From assembly GCF_002095485.1 (NCBI RefSeq), contig NZ_MLFS01000037.1, positions 1 through 48,828 on the forward strand: DNA of 48,828 nt, given 5' to 3'. Made by a program: the position numbers and the translations under genes. The notes under the pieces were generated by a model, which saw nothing but the letters and a program-made list of their open reading frames with translations, was not told the origin of the DNA and searched no databases. Every line of letters starts with the position of its first letter. Position 1 is the first letter of the stretch. Shown here piece by piece: positions 1 to 11,368 of this stretch. The stretch comes from Pantoea wallisii (GTDB lineage: Bacteria > Pseudomonadota > Gammaproteobacteria > Enterobacterales > Enterobacteriaceae).

Positions 1-1247
1 GTCACGCGCTTTGGCCACGGCGCCCAGTACGCCTCGCTCCATGCCGATACCGTGATCGCCATCGCCGGCTACCGCATCGATATCGCCCAGCTTTTCCGCG
101 TTCTGCTGCAGCATCGTTGCCACCGCTTCCAGTAGCTGCAGCACCTGCTGCGCGCTCTGTTGCGCCTCCGGCGTCGCCTCAGGCAACGCCTCTTCACTGC
201 CTGCGGCCCAGGTTTCGGCGCTGAGCGGCTCCGCTTTCAATACGCTGCCTTTGCGATACGCGGGCGTATCGGCAGGTGCGCGCCACAGGGTTTCCAGTTC
301 ATCATCAAGCCACATCAGCGTTAGCGATACGCCTGCCATATTAAAGCTGGTCACGAACTCGCCGACATCGGGCTCCACGATCTCAATATCCGCTGCGGCC
401 AGCAGCTGCGCCACGCGGCGATAGACCACAAACAGCTCCTCATACTTGACGGAGCCAAGTCCGTTAAGGATGACCGCCACGCGCTGCCCGCTGGCGTGTG
501 CAATATCGACCGGCAACGCCTGCAGCAGGCGCTCAACGAAGATCTCTGCCAGCTCATCCGCGCGCGGTACGGCGGTTTCGCTGATGCCGGGTTCGCCATG
601 AATGCCCAACCCCAGCGCCATACGCCCTTTTTCCACCTCAAACAGCGGATGCGTTGCGCCCGGCAGTGTGCATCCGGAGAAGGCCACGCCAAATGTCCGG
701 GTGCGCTCATTGGCGTGCTGCGCTTTTTTCAGCACCGTGGCCAGATCGTCACCCGCTTCTGCGGCGGCAGCGGCGACCTTAAACACGCAGAGATCGCCGG
801 CAACCCCGCGCCGTTTTTGCCGCTCATCGTTGCCGGCGCTGGAGATATCATCCGTCACCGCCAGCACGTCACAGGCGATCCCTTCGGCGCGCAGGCGCTC
901 GCAGGCCTGACCGAAGTGCAGTACATCACCAGCGTAGTTGCCAAACATCAGCAGCACACCCGCCCCGTTGTGTGCGGCACGCGCCACGTTATAGATCTGC
1001 TGGGCCGAGGGTGAAGCAAACAGATTGCCCATGCTGCGCCGTGCGCCAGCCCTTGCCCCACCAGCCCGGCAAACGCCGGATAGTGACCGGAGCCGCCCCC
1101 GACAATGACGGCAACGGTATCCGGCTGGCTACGCGTACTGCGCACCACACCACCGTTAACCTGGCGCACTTTATCGGCGTGCGCCGCCACAAAGCCCTCA
1201 ATAAGCTCCGCCGCGAAGGCCGAAGGTTGATTAAACAGATACGTCAT
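1..1247 (-). CDS. DhaK-DhaL family ketose kinase (frameshifted, 3' end off window)
   Basis: ATP-dependent kinase of the single-chain dihydroxyacetone-kinase family, probably phosphorylating a short ketose such as dihydroxyacetone or erythrulose in the cytoplasm. The start ATG at 1247 has AGGAG seven bases upstream. The N-terminus carries the DhaK signature VIVGGGSGHYPAFAGLVGQGL. Near the window edge the DhaL motif GDGDHGIGMERGVLGA is reached, so both domains are in one chain and the rest lies outside. Near position 1033 the frame slips: GLAHGAA is followed by out-of-frame residues, whereas one extra base gives AMGNLFASPSAQQIYNVARA, the family sequence, open to base 1. The gene starts 1 bp after the transporter stop, so they are co-transcribed. 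With the divergent RpiB-like isomerase this resembles tetrulose kinase/isomerase pairs; the substrate is inferred. Confidence 0.85.
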
Positions 1248-1248
1248 C

Positions 1249-2583
1249 TTATTGCTCCTGGGGTAAAGGGGTCGGCTGCGACTGCGGGCGGCGGCGATTG
1301 AGTAACAGCATCAGTACGGCGGAGAGCAGCATGAATCCGCCCACGACAAACATCGGTAAGGCGTAGCTGTTGGTCGCATCATGTAAGGCACCGGTGATGT
1401 AACCCGCAGAGAAGCCCGCCACGTTGCCTAAGGTGTTGATCAGCGCGATGGCCGCAGCGGCCGAGGCGCCGGTCAGGAATTGCGTCGGTAAGGTCCAGAA
1501 ATTGGGTAACGCAGCGAAAATGGCGCTGGCCGTAATCGCGATCACCATGATGGTGGTAAAGGGCGAATCCATATAGAGCGCCAGCGGTACGCTGATGCCA
1601 CCGGCCAGCGCCGGGATGGCAATATGCCAGGTTTTGCAGCCGCGACGGCTGGCATCCTGCGACCAGAAGAACATCACCACGGCAGCAATCAGATAGGGTA
1701 CGCCGGTGATTAGCCCCTTCTGCATCACGTTAAAGGTGGTGCCAAACTGCTGCTGGAAGCCTGAGATAATGGTTGGCAGGAAAAACGCCAGCGCATACAG
1801 GCCATAAATGAAGCCGAAGTAGATCAGGCACAGCATCCATACGCGGCTATTACCCATTACCGAACGCAGGCTGTGTTTGTGATGGCCCTGCTTCTGCTGG
1901 TGCTCCGCCTCCAGTTCAGTGGTGAGCCAGCTTTTCTCCTCCGCCGTGAGCCACTTCGCCTGACGCGGTGAATCCACCAGCCAGAAAAGCGCCGCGATAC
2001 CAATCAGAATCGCCGGGATTGAAACCCCCATAAACATTACCCGCCAGCCCTCCAGACCAAACAGGCCATGCTGCTTAATCAGCGAAGCCGCCAGCGGTGC
2101 GCCAAATACCACCGTCAGCGGCTGTGCCAGGTAGAACAGCGAGAGGATTTTGCTGCGGTGACGCGCAGGCACCCACATGCTGAGGTAAAGAATGGCGCCG
2201 GGGAAGAAGCCAGCCTCTGCGATGCCCAGCAGCAGGCGCAGCGTATAAAGCCCCTCTACGCTGCTTACCCAGGTAAACAGCAGCGACACAATCCCCCAGC
2301 TGATCATGATGCGTGCCAGCCAGCGACGGGCACCAAACTTATGCAGCGCCAGGTTGCTGGGCACCTCCAGCAGGATGTAACCAATGAAAAAGATGCCGGA
2401 CGCGAGGCCAAACTGCAGCGCAGTCAGGCCGAGGTCCTGCGTCATGCCGTTCGGACCGGCAAACGAGATCGCCGTGCGGTCCAGGAAGTTGATGAAGAAC
2501 ATCAGCGCCACAAAGGGCACCAGACGCCAGGAGATTTTGCGGATAGCCGAGTGCTCAACGGCGTTGATAGCGGATTGACTCAT
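1249..2583 (-). CDS. MFS transporter, anion:cation symporter (ACS) family
   Basis: Inner-membrane secondary transporter of 444 residues with the usual 12 predicted membrane helices and a central cytoplasmic loop (about residues 200-240, charged and His/Lys rich). The N-terminal WRLVPFVALMFFINFLDRT and the motif GYILLEVPSNLALHKFGARRW are typical of the ACS/galactonate-phthalate permease family, which usually carries sugar acids or other small carboxylates and polyols. The start is supported by GGAGGTGCGTT immediately before the ATG. It is the first gene of a two-gene unit with the DhaK-type kinase, which begins 1 bp after its stop. It probably imports the substrate of that kinase. The exact substrate cannot be read from sequence. 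Confidence 0.9.
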   Translation of the reverse strand: MSQSAINAVEHSAIRKISWRLVPFVALMFFINFLDRTAISFAGPNGMTQDLGLTALQFGLASGIFFIGYILLEVPSNLALHKFGARRWLARIMISWGIVSLLFTWVSSVEGLYTLRLLLGIAEAGFFPGAILYLSMWVPARHRSKILSLFYLAQPLTVVFGAPLAASLIKQHGLFGLEGWRVMFMGVSIPAILIGIAALFWLVDSPRQAKWLTAEEKSWLTTELEAEHQQKQGHHKHSLRSVMGNSRVWMLCLIYFGFIYGLYALAFFLPTIISGFQQQFGTTFNVMQKGLITGVPYLIAAVVMFFWSQDASRRGCKTWHIAIPALAGGISVPLALYMDSPFTTIMVIAITASAIFAALPNFWTLPTQFLTGASAAAAIALINTLGNVAGFSAGYITGALHDATNSYALPMFVVGGFMLLSAVLMLLLNRRRPQSQPTPLPQEQ

Positions 2584-3016
2584 AACGCACCTCCATGACG
2601 TGCGCGATTAAAAGGCGTTGTCGGAGCGTCAGAGGGGCGCTGGCGACAGAACGTTTCCGAGGTAAGGCAGCAGTGGCACATGATCGAGTCCTCAATGGGT
2701 CTTCTTGTTCATTGGTATGGCAGTTCGAACAAATGAACAGTACACGTATAATTGTGCAGCGCTCAACCGCAGATAGTGAAAGTGTGACTGCGCTCATGAG
2801 ATTTAAACAGAGGCTGAATTTCAGATTTTTGCGCCCTTTCCTGCGCAAACAAGGGGTTAGAGAAGCTTTTTAGCCACGTTACCGCTAAGGCCGCCACATC
2901 AAACAGATGAACAACCATTGAACATATGTTTATTTCTGTGGCAGGCTGGTGATGAACATCTTCTCGCTTGTCGTTCATATGCACAGGCGACAGTCTATTC
3001 CTGCTGGAGAGTTACA
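2584..3016. promoter_or_regulatory. Divergent control region with TGAACA repeats
   Basis: This 433-bp gap separates the transporter-kinase unit from the RpiB-like gene and holds no convincing ORF. TGAACA recurs at 2734-2739, 2908-2913, 2919-2924 and 2953-2958, with the inverse TGTTCA at 2706-2711. TGTTCATT (2706-2713) and AATGAACA (2732-2739) form an inverted repeat around the palindrome GTTCGAAC (2723-2730). The copies at 2908 and 2919 are 11 bp apart, one helical turn. Repeated short half-sites of this sort are typical operators for sugar-responsive regulators; no regulator gene is adjacent in the window, so the protein is unknown. Confidence 0.5.
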
Positions 3017-3475
3017 ATGAAAACTATCGCTATTGGCGCCGATGATGCAGCGATCGATCTGAAAAATCAGATTAAAAAGCTGCTCGAAGAGAGAGATTAC
3101 CAGGTCACTGATTACAGTAACGATGCACAGAATGACCGACCGATGTACCCGGATGTGGCGTTTGCGCTGGCGACCGCGATACAAAAACAGCAGTTTGAGC
3201 GCGGTATTCTGCTGTGCGGCACCGGTATTGGCATGGCTATCGTGGCAAACAAAGTGGAAGGTGTGCGCGCTGCCCAATGCCACGACACCTTCTCAGCGGA
3301 GCGTGCGCGCAAGAGCAATAACGCGCAGATCATGACCCTGGGCTCACGCGTGATTGGGCCAGAGCTGGCGAAGAACATTGTTAACGCCTGGCTGGACTCT
3401 GAATTTGAAGGCGGTGGCTCCACCGCCAAAGTGGAGAAAATTGGCTGGTATGAGCAGGCCTCCCACGCCCGCTAA
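3017..3475 (+). CDS. RpiB/LacA/LacB family sugar-phosphate isomerase
   Basis: Cytoplasmic aldose-ketose isomerase acting on phosphorylated sugars, 152 residues, the normal size for RpiB. An in-frame upstream extension exists, but the start MKTIAIGADDAA at 3017 has a GGAGAG ribosome site and matches the family N-terminus. The family signature GILLCGTGIGMAIVANKVEGVRAA with the active-site Cys is present, followed by HDTFSAERARKSNNAQIMTLGSRVIGPELA. It is divergent from an ACS transporter and DhaK-type kinase. In other bacteria tetrulose kinases pair with RpiB-like tetrulose-phosphate isomerases, so a role on erythrulose-type phosphates is more likely here than ribose-5-phosphate isomerisation. 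That assignment is inference from context. Confidence 0.85.
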   Translation: MKTIAIGADDAAIDLKNQIKKLLEERDYQVTDYSNDAQNDRPMYPDVAFALATAIQKQQFERGILLCGTGIGMAIVANKVEGVRAAQCHDTFSAERARKSNNAQIMTLGSRVIGPELAKNIVNAWLDSEFEGGGSTAKVEKIGWYEQASHAR

Positions 3476-3569
3476 GTAAAGCGTTGCCGGAACGCGGCGG
3501 GTCGTATGGCCTGTCGCGTCCCTGAATCCGTTTTAGCGTGAAAGCTGAAACCGCTCTTCTGCAGCAAAA

Positions 3570-3583
3570 TTGCGCCAGATCAA
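3570..3583 (+). promoter_or_regulatory. Candidate FNR site upstream of hcp
   Basis: TTGCG-CCAG-ATCAA matches the FNR consensus TTGAT-N4-ATCAA with one perfect and one degenerate half. It lies about 100 bp before hcp, and hcp of E. coli is FNR-activated in anaerobiosis. The weak left half makes this a candidate only. Confidence 0.4.
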
Positions 3584-3641
3584 TTCCCCTGCACATTGCC
3601 CTAAAATCCGCTGGTCAGCCTTCAGAATCCGGCTTAGCTTT

Positions 3642-3664
3642 AAGGTGCATTTAAAATACAACTT
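3642..3664 (+). promoter_or_regulatory. NsrR operator upstream of hcp
   Basis: The left arm AAGGTGCATTT and right arm AAATACAACTT form a 23-bp imperfect palindrome (9 of 11 arm positions match). It closely follows the known enterobacterial NsrR site pattern AAGATGYATTT/AAATGCATCTT. It ends 17 bp before the hcp start codon, where repression by the nitric-oxide-sensing Fe-S regulator NsrR would block the promoter. Confidence 0.85.
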
Positions 3665-3681
3665 ATAGCGAAGGGACGACT

Positions 3682-5334
3682 ATGTTCTGTGTGCAGTGTG
3701 AGCAAACCATTAGAACGCCGGCGGCCAACGGCTGCGCTTATGCGCAGGGCATGTGCGGTAAAACAGCTGAGACCTCAGATCTTCAGGATCTGCTGATAGC
3801 TGCGCTGCAGGGGCTCTCCGCCTGGGCGGATAAAGCGCGCAGCTATGACCTGATCGATCACGAAATCGACCAGTTCGCACCGCGTGCTTTCTTCGCCACG
3901 CTCACCAATGTCAACTTCGATTCGCTGCGCATTGTCGGTTATGCGCGTGAAGCCATTGCCAAGAGGGAGATGCTTAAACGACTCTGCCGCGCTCTGGATG
4001 CGCGGGCGCAGGTTGACCATCCCCAGGCTGATCTCCAGCTGGTCAGCGATGACCTGGGGGAGCTGCAGCGCCAGGCAGCCGCGTTTGTGCCCAACCGCGA
4101 TAAGGCCAGCATTGGTGAAAACGTACTTGGCCTGCGCTTGCTGTGCCTGTATGGCCTGAAAGGCGCGGCAGCCTATATGGAGCACGCGCATGTGCTGGGT
4201 CAGTATGACAATGCCCTGTACGCGCAGTATCACAAAATCATGGCATGGCTCGGCAGCTGGCCTGCGGATATGGCAGCCCTGCTCGCCTGCGCGATGGAGA
4301 TCGGGCAGATGAACTTCAACGTAATGCGCATTCTGGACGCGGGTGAAACCGCCGCTTACGGCCATCCCACGCCAACGCAGGTTAATGTCAAAGCGGTGGC
4401 GGGCAAATGCATCCTGATCTCCGGCCACGACCTGAAAGATCTGCACCAGCTGCTGCAGCAAACCGCGGGCACCGGCGTGAACGTCTATACGCACGGCGAA
4501 ATGCTCCCGGCGCACGGTTATCCGGCGCTGCGCGACTATCCCCATCTGGTTGGGAACTATGGCAGCGGCTGGCAAAATCAGCAGGTCGAGTTCGCCCGTT
4601 TCCCCGGCCCGATCGTCATGACCTCCAACTGTATTATTGATCCGCACATGGGTGATTACGCTGAGCGCATCTGGACGCGCAGCATTGTGGGCTGGCCGGG
4701 CGTTAATCATCTGGAGGGCGACGATTTTGGCCCGGTGATTGCGCAGGCGCAGCAGCTTAACGGCTTTCCGTATAGTGAAATTGAGCATCTGATCACCGTC
4801 GGCTTTGGCCGGCAGACGCTGCTGGGCGCCGTTGATACGCTGATCGACCTGGTGAGTCGCAAAAAGCTACGCCACGTTTTCCTGGTGGGCGGCTGCGACG
4901 GCGCGCGCGGTGAACGTAACTACTTTACCGATTTTGCCACTCAGGTGCCGGATGACTGTCTTATCCTGACGCTGGCCTGCGGCAAGTACCGCTTTAATAA
5001 GCTCGACTTCGGCCACATTGAGGGTCTGCCGCGGCTGGTGGATGCCGGTCAGTGCAATGACGCCTACTCCGCGATTATCCTGGCGGTGACGCTGGCGGAA
5101 AAACTGGGCTGCGGCGTCAACGAACTGCCGCTGTCGCTGGTGCTCTCCTGGTTTGAGCAGAAAGCCATTGTGATTCTACTTACCCTGCTTTCACTGGGCG
5201 TGACCAATATTGTCACCGGCCCGACCGCGCCAGCCTTCCTGACGCCGGATCTGCTTGCCATCCTCAATGAAAAATTCGGACTGCGCCAGGTGACCACTGT
5301 CGAACATGATATGCAGCAGATGCTGAGTGCCTGA
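3682..5334 (+). CDS. hcp: Hybrid cluster protein Hcp (NO/hydroxylamine reductase)
   Basis: Cytoplasmic iron-sulfur enzyme that reduces nitric oxide to N2O at low oxygen (hydroxylamine in vitro), protecting against nitrosative stress. At 550 residues it aligns end to end with E. coli Hcp from memory. The N-terminal cluster motif is MFCVQCEQT followed by [11 protein letters not shown]. Hybrid-cluster ligand regions include [62 protein letters not shown] and GQCNDAYSA. The ATG at 3682 follows GAAGGGACGACT. It forms an operon with hcr, which starts 10 bp after its stop and supplies electrons. An NsrR operator and a possible FNR site lie upstream, matching the expected control. Confidence 0.97.
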   Translation: MFCVQCEQTIRTPAANGCAYAQGMCGKTAETSDLQDLLIAALQGLSAWADKARSYDLIDHEIDQFAPRAFFATLTNVNFDSLRIVGYAREAIAKREMLKRLCRALDARAQVDHPQADLQLVSDDLGELQRQAAAFVPNRDKASIGENVLGLRLLCLYGLKGAAAYMEHAHVLGQYDNALYAQYHKIMAWLGSWPADMAALLACAMEIGQMNFNVMRILDAGETAAYGHPTPTQVNVKAVAGKCILISGHDLKDLHQLLQQTAGTGVNVYTHGEMLPAHGYPALRDYPHLVGNYGSGWQNQQVEFARFPGPIVMTSNCIIDPHMGDYAERIWTRSIVGWPGVNHLEGDDFGPVIAQAQQLNGFPYSEIEHLITVGFGRQTLLGAVDTLIDLVSRKKLRHVFLVGGCDGARGERNYFTDFATQVPDDCLILTLACGKYRFNKLDFGHIEGLPRLVDAGQCNDAYSAIILAVTLAEKLGCGVNELPLSLVLSWFEQKAIVILLTLLSLGVTNIVTGPTAPAFLTPDLLAILNEKFGLRQVTTVEHDMQQMLSA

Positions 5335-5344
5335 GGAGACGCCA

Positions 5345-6319
5345 ATGACAATGCCAACTTCACACTGCCCGTGGCGTATGCAGGTGCACCATATACAGCA
5401 GGAGACACCGGATGTCTGGACGCTCTCGCTGCTGTGTCACGACCACTATCCGTATCGCGCCGGGCAGTATGCGCTGGTGAGCATTAATCAGCGCGCAGAC
5501 ACGCTGCGTGCGTATTCGCTCTCCTCTACGCCGGGCGTCAGTGAGTACATTCAGCTCACGGTGCGCCGTATTGAGGATGGCGTCGGCTCCGGCTGGCTGA
5601 CGCAGCAGGTCAGGCGCGGCGACTATCTCTGGCTTTCCGATGCGCAGGGCCACTTCACCTGCGATAACGAGGCCAGTGACAAGGTGCTGTTGCTGGCGGC
5701 GGGCTGCGGCGTGACGCCCATTATGTCGATGCGGCGCTGGCTGGCGAAGTACCGTCCGGCGTGCGATGTGCAAACGATCGTTAATGTTCGTTCACCCCAG
5801 GATCTGATCTTCGCCCGGGAGTGGTCACACTACGCGGTGACGCGGGTGGCGGAACACGACGTGACGCCGGGTTTTATAGCCGGGCGATTGAGTGAGGCAT
5901 TACTGCAGCAGGTGCCGGATTTAGCGCAGCGCACGGTATTCTGCTGTGGGCCTGCGCCTTATATGGATTGGGCAGAGGCAACACTCAGGCGATTCGGCGT
6001 AACGCGCTTCCTCCGCGAACAGTTCTTCACACCGCCGGTGGCAGCCAGCGCTGACGTAGAGAGGCTGATGTTCAGCAAACGGTCGCCGGCAACAACGTTC
6101 TCGGCGCCGCGCGGCAATTCGCTGTTGCAGGCGATGGAGAGCAACGGCGTGCCGGTTATCGCCGCCTGCCGCGAAGGAGTATGTGGCTGCTGCAAAACCC
6201 AGGTGCTGGCGGGTGATTACCGCGTTACCAGTACGCAGACGCTGAGTGAACGGGAGTTGGCCGAAGGCTATGTACTGGCCTGCTCCTGTCAGCCGCAGAG
6301 CGATCTGGTACTGGCGTAG
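5345..6319 (+). CDS. hcr: NADH oxidoreductase Hcr (electron donor to Hcp)
   Basis: FAD and [2Fe-2S] reductase, 324 residues, that passes electrons from NADH to Hcp. The N-terminal ferredoxin-reductase FAD region contains RAYSLSSTPG (about residue 55), followed by the NAD-binding LLLAAGCGVTPIMSM and CCGPAPYM. The C-terminal plant-type ferredoxin domain has Cys in ACREGVCGCCKTQVL and a further Cys in VLACSCQP. An ORF beginning at 5327 is possible, but GAGGAG at 5332-5337 sits seven bases before ATG 5345, which is the better start. It follows hcp closely, ends 12 bp before the convergent pirin gene, and shares the NsrR-controlled promoter. Confidence 0.95.
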   Translation: MTMPTSHCPWRMQVHHIQQETPDVWTLSLLCHDHYPYRAGQYALVSINQRADTLRAYSLSSTPGVSEYIQLTVRRIEDGVGSGWLTQQVRRGDYLWLSDAQGHFTCDNEASDKVLLLAAGCGVTPIMSMRRWLAKYRPACDVQTIVNVRSPQDLIFAREWSHYAVTRVAEHDVTPGFIAGRLSEALLQQVPDLAQRTVFCCGPAPYMDWAEATLRRFGVTRFLREQFFTPPVAASADVERLMFSKRSPATTFSAPRGNSLLQAMESNGVPVIAACREGVCGCCKTQVLAGDYRVTSTQTLSERELAEGYVLACSCQPQSDLVLA

Positions 6320-6331
6320 CGGGCGGCGCGG

Positions 6332-7036
6332 TTAGCTGCCGCTCATGGTGCCGCTGGATACCGCAGGCGCATCATGTTTGACCAGGAACAGCACCAGCGT
6401 CGCGTCGCGTTCGCCGGATATGACCGGCAAACCGGCGCTGTCGCTGACGGCTTCCCCCTGCTGTGCCCGCTGCTCGCCGACGCGCACGATACCGTCCAGC
6501 ACGCTGATCCAACTGGCGTAACCCGGCAGGTGCGGAACCTCGAGCTGCTTGCCCCGCGCCAGTTTGAGATCGTAGATATATACCGCCTGGCGCAGCGTCA
6601 TCGGTGCCGTACTCCCCTCCGGGCCCGCCAGCAGCGTCCAGTGGTTATCCGGCACCCCTTCAGCGCGCGTGAATGTTTGCACATGGGCTTCACCGCCGCT
6701 CTGCGCCGGACGAATGTAGGCCTGCAGCATTGAGGTTTCGATCAGCGGCGTGGACTCTTCGTGCCGGATGCCTGCGCCGGCGTTGACCACCAGCGCACGT
6801 TTGGCATTGAGCGCCAGGCTTTCGCCGTTCTCCTGCAGATGCTGCGCTGAGCCACGCCAGACGTAGCTGAAGATCTCATCATCCTGATGGCGGTGCAGCG
6901 GAATTTGCGCGCCGGTTTTCAGTGCCATCTGGTCGATAACCGCCAGCGGACCAAACCCCTCGCCCGGGCGCTGGCGACGAATGGTAAACGGGCCAAATTC
7001 AAACAGCTGGTCACGCTGTGCTTTAATCAGGTTCAT
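6332..7036 (-). CDS. Pirin family protein (YhaK-like bicupin)
   Basis: Cytoplasmic bicupin of 234 residues. Pirins bind iron, and some have quercetin-2,3-dioxygenase activity or act as redox or regulatory proteins. The N-terminal cupin has the metal motif HRHQDDEIFSYVWRG followed by RHEES, as in pirins. The C-terminal cupin-like half (about residues 135-220) is more divergent. It begins with MNLIKAQRDQLFEFGPFTIR. It is convergent with hcr and is a single-gene unit. The physiological substrate is unknown. Confidence 0.85.
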   Translation of the reverse strand: MNLIKAQRDQLFEFGPFTIRRQRPGEGFGPLAVIDQMALKTGAQIPLHRHQDDEIFSYVWRGSAQHLQENGESLALNAKRALVVNAGAGIRHEESTPLIETSMLQAYIRPAQSGGEAHVQTFTRAEGVPDNHWTLLAGPEGSTAPMTLRQAVYIYDLKLARGKQLEVPHLPGYASWISVLDGIVRVGEQRAQQGEAVSDSAGLPVISGERDATLVLFLVKHDAPAVSSGTMSGS

Positions 7037-7145
7037 GCTGGTTTTCCTCAGAATCAGGTTCTGTTACCCATGATAGAGGTTGCAGGTTTGCGTACCAGAG
7101 GGGGATTTTGTTAGGTTAAATCAGGGATTTTGAATGACATTGGCC

Positions 7146-7247
7146 GATGCGCACCGTGCTGGTGGTTGGGTACGGCGGTTAACCCGGTTGTCATCAATGG
7201 CGGACCGGCAGGTAAAGGGAATTGTAGGGTGCGCATTCATGCGCACC
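7146..7247. repeat. REP-like palindromic element
   Basis: GTGCGCAT-TC-ATGCGCAC at 7229-7246 is a perfect short hairpin preceded by GTAGG. A further arm, GATGCGCACC, lies at 7146-7155, with a GGTTAACC palindrome between. The segment lies between two genes transcribed the same way. It resembles interspersed intergenic palindromes of Erwiniaceae genomes as I recall them; there is no other copy in the window. Confidence 0.45.
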
Positions 7248-7250
7248 GGT

Positions 7251-7907
7251 TTATCTATCGCGTCGATTGATGTGCGCCAGTACAAAACGCAGCGCCAGCT
7301 GCGGGCTGGTGAGCGGCTGTAGCGCAGGGGGAATATGCGGCAGCGCGGCGGCCATCGAAACCTGGGCCAGCGCGACCTGATCGGCGCCCTGTGTGCGGGC
7401 CTGCTGCACCGCTTCGGCAATCATTGCATGATACTTTTCATGCTGGCCGGCCTTAAACGCGGCCCAGGCACCAGGAATCAGTCGAACCTCGGGATGCCGT
7501 ACTGCCGGGAGAGTCGGCGGACAAAACAGCTTCCGGGTGCTGGCCAGCGTAGACTCTGCTGCGCACAGCACCTGCGTACTGCCCGCCAGCCGATGCACCT
7601 CATCCGCCAGCATCCGGTCGGTACGGTAGATCGGGCAGCGTGCCTGCGCATTATCCATCCCGTCAGCCACTGCGCCCAGCGTCGAACAGGTGATCAGAAT
7701 CGCGTCGAACCAGGGCGTCAGGCTGTGCAGCATCTGCGTCAGCCGCTGTTGCTGCGCAGCCGTCATGCCGCCGCTCAGCTCCGCTTCCGCCAGCAGGTGC
7801 GGCATGACCAGATGGCTCAACTGCGCGAGCGGCATGCCGGACGCATGCGCCGCCGCATCAAAAATGGCGATATTACTGGCAGCCGTGTGCAGGCAGGCAA
7901 TCGTCAT
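7251..7907 (-). CDS. Aspartate/glutamate racemase superfamily protein
   Basis: Predicted cytoplasmic protein of 218 residues from the Asp/Glu/hydantoin racemase superfamily. It starts MTIACLHTAASNIAIFD. A catalytic-type Cys lies in ILITCSTLGAVAD (about residue 74), and a second Cys in STRKLFCPPTLPAV region (about residue 130). Superfamily members racemise amino acids or hydantoins or isomerise maleate through a two-Cys mechanism. The sequence does not single out one substrate. Neighbours (pirin and a porin) give no pathway hint. Confidence 0.7.
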   Translation of the reverse strand: MTIACLHTAASNIAIFDAAAHASGMPLAQLSHLVMPHLLAEAELSGGMTAAQQQRLTQMLHSLTPWFDAILITCSTLGAVADGMDNAQARCPIYRTDRMLADEVHRLAGSTQVLCAAESTLASTRKLFCPPTLPAVRHPEVRLIPGAWAAFKAGQHEKYHAMIAEAVQQARTQGADQVALAQVSMAAALPHIPPALQPLTSPQLALRFVLAHINRRDR

Positions 7908-7983
7908 GATGTTCCCTTCTATCTTCCATAGTGTCTGGCACTATAACCTGAATCCCTCTCAACAGAGTCAGTTTACGCGCCAG

Positions 7984-8007
7984 AACGTGCTGCCGCAGCA
8001 GCACGTT
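7984..8007 (-). terminator. Perfect hairpin after the porin gene
   Basis: AACGTGCTGC and GCAGCACGTT form a perfect 10-bp stem with the loop CGCA, 10 bp beyond the porin stop codon. No good T-tract follows on the minus strand, so it may be a 3'-end stabiliser rather than a classic intrinsic terminator. Confidence 0.55.
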
Positions 8008-8016
8008 TCCTGACGA

Positions 8017-9891
<1,875 letters not shown>

Positions 9892-11358
9892 ATGAGCAAT
9901 GACGATCGTAAACCGACCACCACGGATGCTGGCATTCCGGTAGCCAGCGATGAGCATTCGCTCTCCGTCGGGCCTGACGGGCCGCTGATGCTGCACGATC
10001 ACTATCTGATTGAGCAGATGGCTAACTTCAACCGCGAACGTATTCCGGAGCGCCAGCCGCACGCGAAAGGCAGCGGCGCCTTTGGCTATTTTCAGGTGAC
10101 CGAGGATGTCAGCCGTTATACCAAAGCGGCGGTGTTTCAGCCCGGCACCAAAACCGATGTGGTGATGCGCTTCTCTACCGTGGCCGGTGAGCGTGGCAGC
10201 CCGGATACCTGGCGCGATCCCCGTGGATTCTCCATTAAGTTCTATACCACCGAAGGCAATTACGACATGGTGGGCAACAATACGCCGGTCTTCTTTATTC
10301 GCGATCCAATGAAGTTCCAGCACTTTATCCGCTCGCAGAAGCGCCGCGCCGATAACAACCTGCGCGATAACGATATGCAGTGGGATTTCTGGACGCTGTC
10401 GCCGGAATCCGCGCATCAGGTGACCTGGCTAATGGGCGATCGCGGTATCCCGAAAAGCTGGCGGCATATGAATGGTTACTCCAGCCACACCTATATGTGG
10501 GCCAACGCCGCAGGCGAGAAGTTTTGGGTCAAGTACCACTTCAAAACCGATCAGGGCGTGGAGTTCCTGGCGCAGGATCACGCTGACCTGCTGGCGGGCC
10601 AGGATGGCGATTACCATACGCGCGATCTGTTCAGCGCCATCAAAAACGGCGACTTCCCCAGCTGGACGCTCTACATGCAGATCATGCCGTTCGCAGAGGC
10701 AGAGACCTACCGCTTCAACCCGTTCGATCTCACCAAAGTCTGGCCACACAGCGACTATCCGCTGATTAAGGTCGGTAAGCTGATGCTGAACCGCAACCCG
10801 ACTGATAACCATGCGCAGATTGAGCAGGCCGCCTTTGAGCCGAATAACCTGGTGCCCGGCATCGGTCTGAGCCCGGACAAAATGCTGATTGGCCGCGTCT
10901 TTGCCTATGCGGATGCCCACCGTGCGCGGCTGGGTGTGAACTATAAGCAGATTCCGGTTAACGCCCCGCAGGCGCCGGTGCACAGCTACAGCAAAGATGG
11001 CGCGATGCGCATCAACCCGGTCTCCGATCCGGTCTACGCACCTAACTCCAAAGGCGGTCCCGTGGCGGATGGTGAGCGTTATCCAACCGATTCAACCTGG
11101 GAAGCGCACGGCAACATGGTGCGGGCGCCCTATACGCTGCGTCAGGATGATGACGATTTCGGCCAGGCCAATACGCTGGTGAATAAGGTGATGGATGATG
11201 CCGCGCGCGAGCGTTTAGTGAATAACGTGAGCGGGCATTTGCTGAATGGTGTTGAGGAGCCGGTGCTGTCGCGGGCCTTCGACTACTGGCGCAATATCGA
11301 TCAGGCCATTGGCGATCGCATTGCTCAGCGCGTGCAGACCGAGCGCGCCAAGCGCTGA
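9892..11358 (+). CDS. katA: Monofunctional heme catalase (small-subunit type)
   Basis: Converts H2O2 to water and oxygen. At 488 residues it belongs to the small-subunit catalase group. The distal His is H57 in [15 protein letters not shown], and the distal Asn is near residue 130 in [13 protein letters not shown]. The proximal heme-ligand Tyr is near residue 340 in [14 protein letters not shown]. The N-terminus [20 protein letters not shown] and the heme pocket spacing are typical. There is no signal peptide, so it is cytoplasmic. It is convergent with gcd, and two strong hairpins lie between them. The katA symbol denotes the clade and does not prove orthology. Confidence 0.93.
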   Translation: MSNDDRKPTTTDAGIPVASDEHSLSVGPDGPLMLHDHYLIEQMANFNRERIPERQPHAKGSGAFGYFQVTEDVSRYTKAAVFQPGTKTDVVMRFSTVAGERGSPDTWRDPRGFSIKFYTTEGNYDMVGNNTPVFFIRDPMKFQHFIRSQKRRADNNLRDNDMQWDFWTLSPESAHQVTWLMGDRGIPKSWRHMNGYSSHTYMWANAAGEKFWVKYHFKTDQGVEFLAQDHADLLAGQDGDYHTRDLFSAIKNGDFPSWTLYMQIMPFAEAETYRFNPFDLTKVWPHSDYPLIKVGKLMLNRNPTDNHAQIEQAAFEPNNLVPGIGLSPDKMLIGRVFAYADAHRARLGVNYKQIPVNAPQAPVHSYSKDGAMRINPVSDPVYAPNSKGGPVADGERYPTDSTWEAHGNMVRAPYTLRQDDDDFGQANTLVNKVMDDAARERLVNNVSGHLLNGVEEPVLSRAFDYWRNIDQAIGDRIAQRVQTERAKR

Positions 11359-11368
11359 TCCGCAAAGA

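Noticed and set aside
3775..4788. 337-aa open frame antisense to hcp
   Set aside because: It lies wholly inside a certain gene, lacks any family motif or ribosome site, and such frames are common opposite GC-rich coding sequence.
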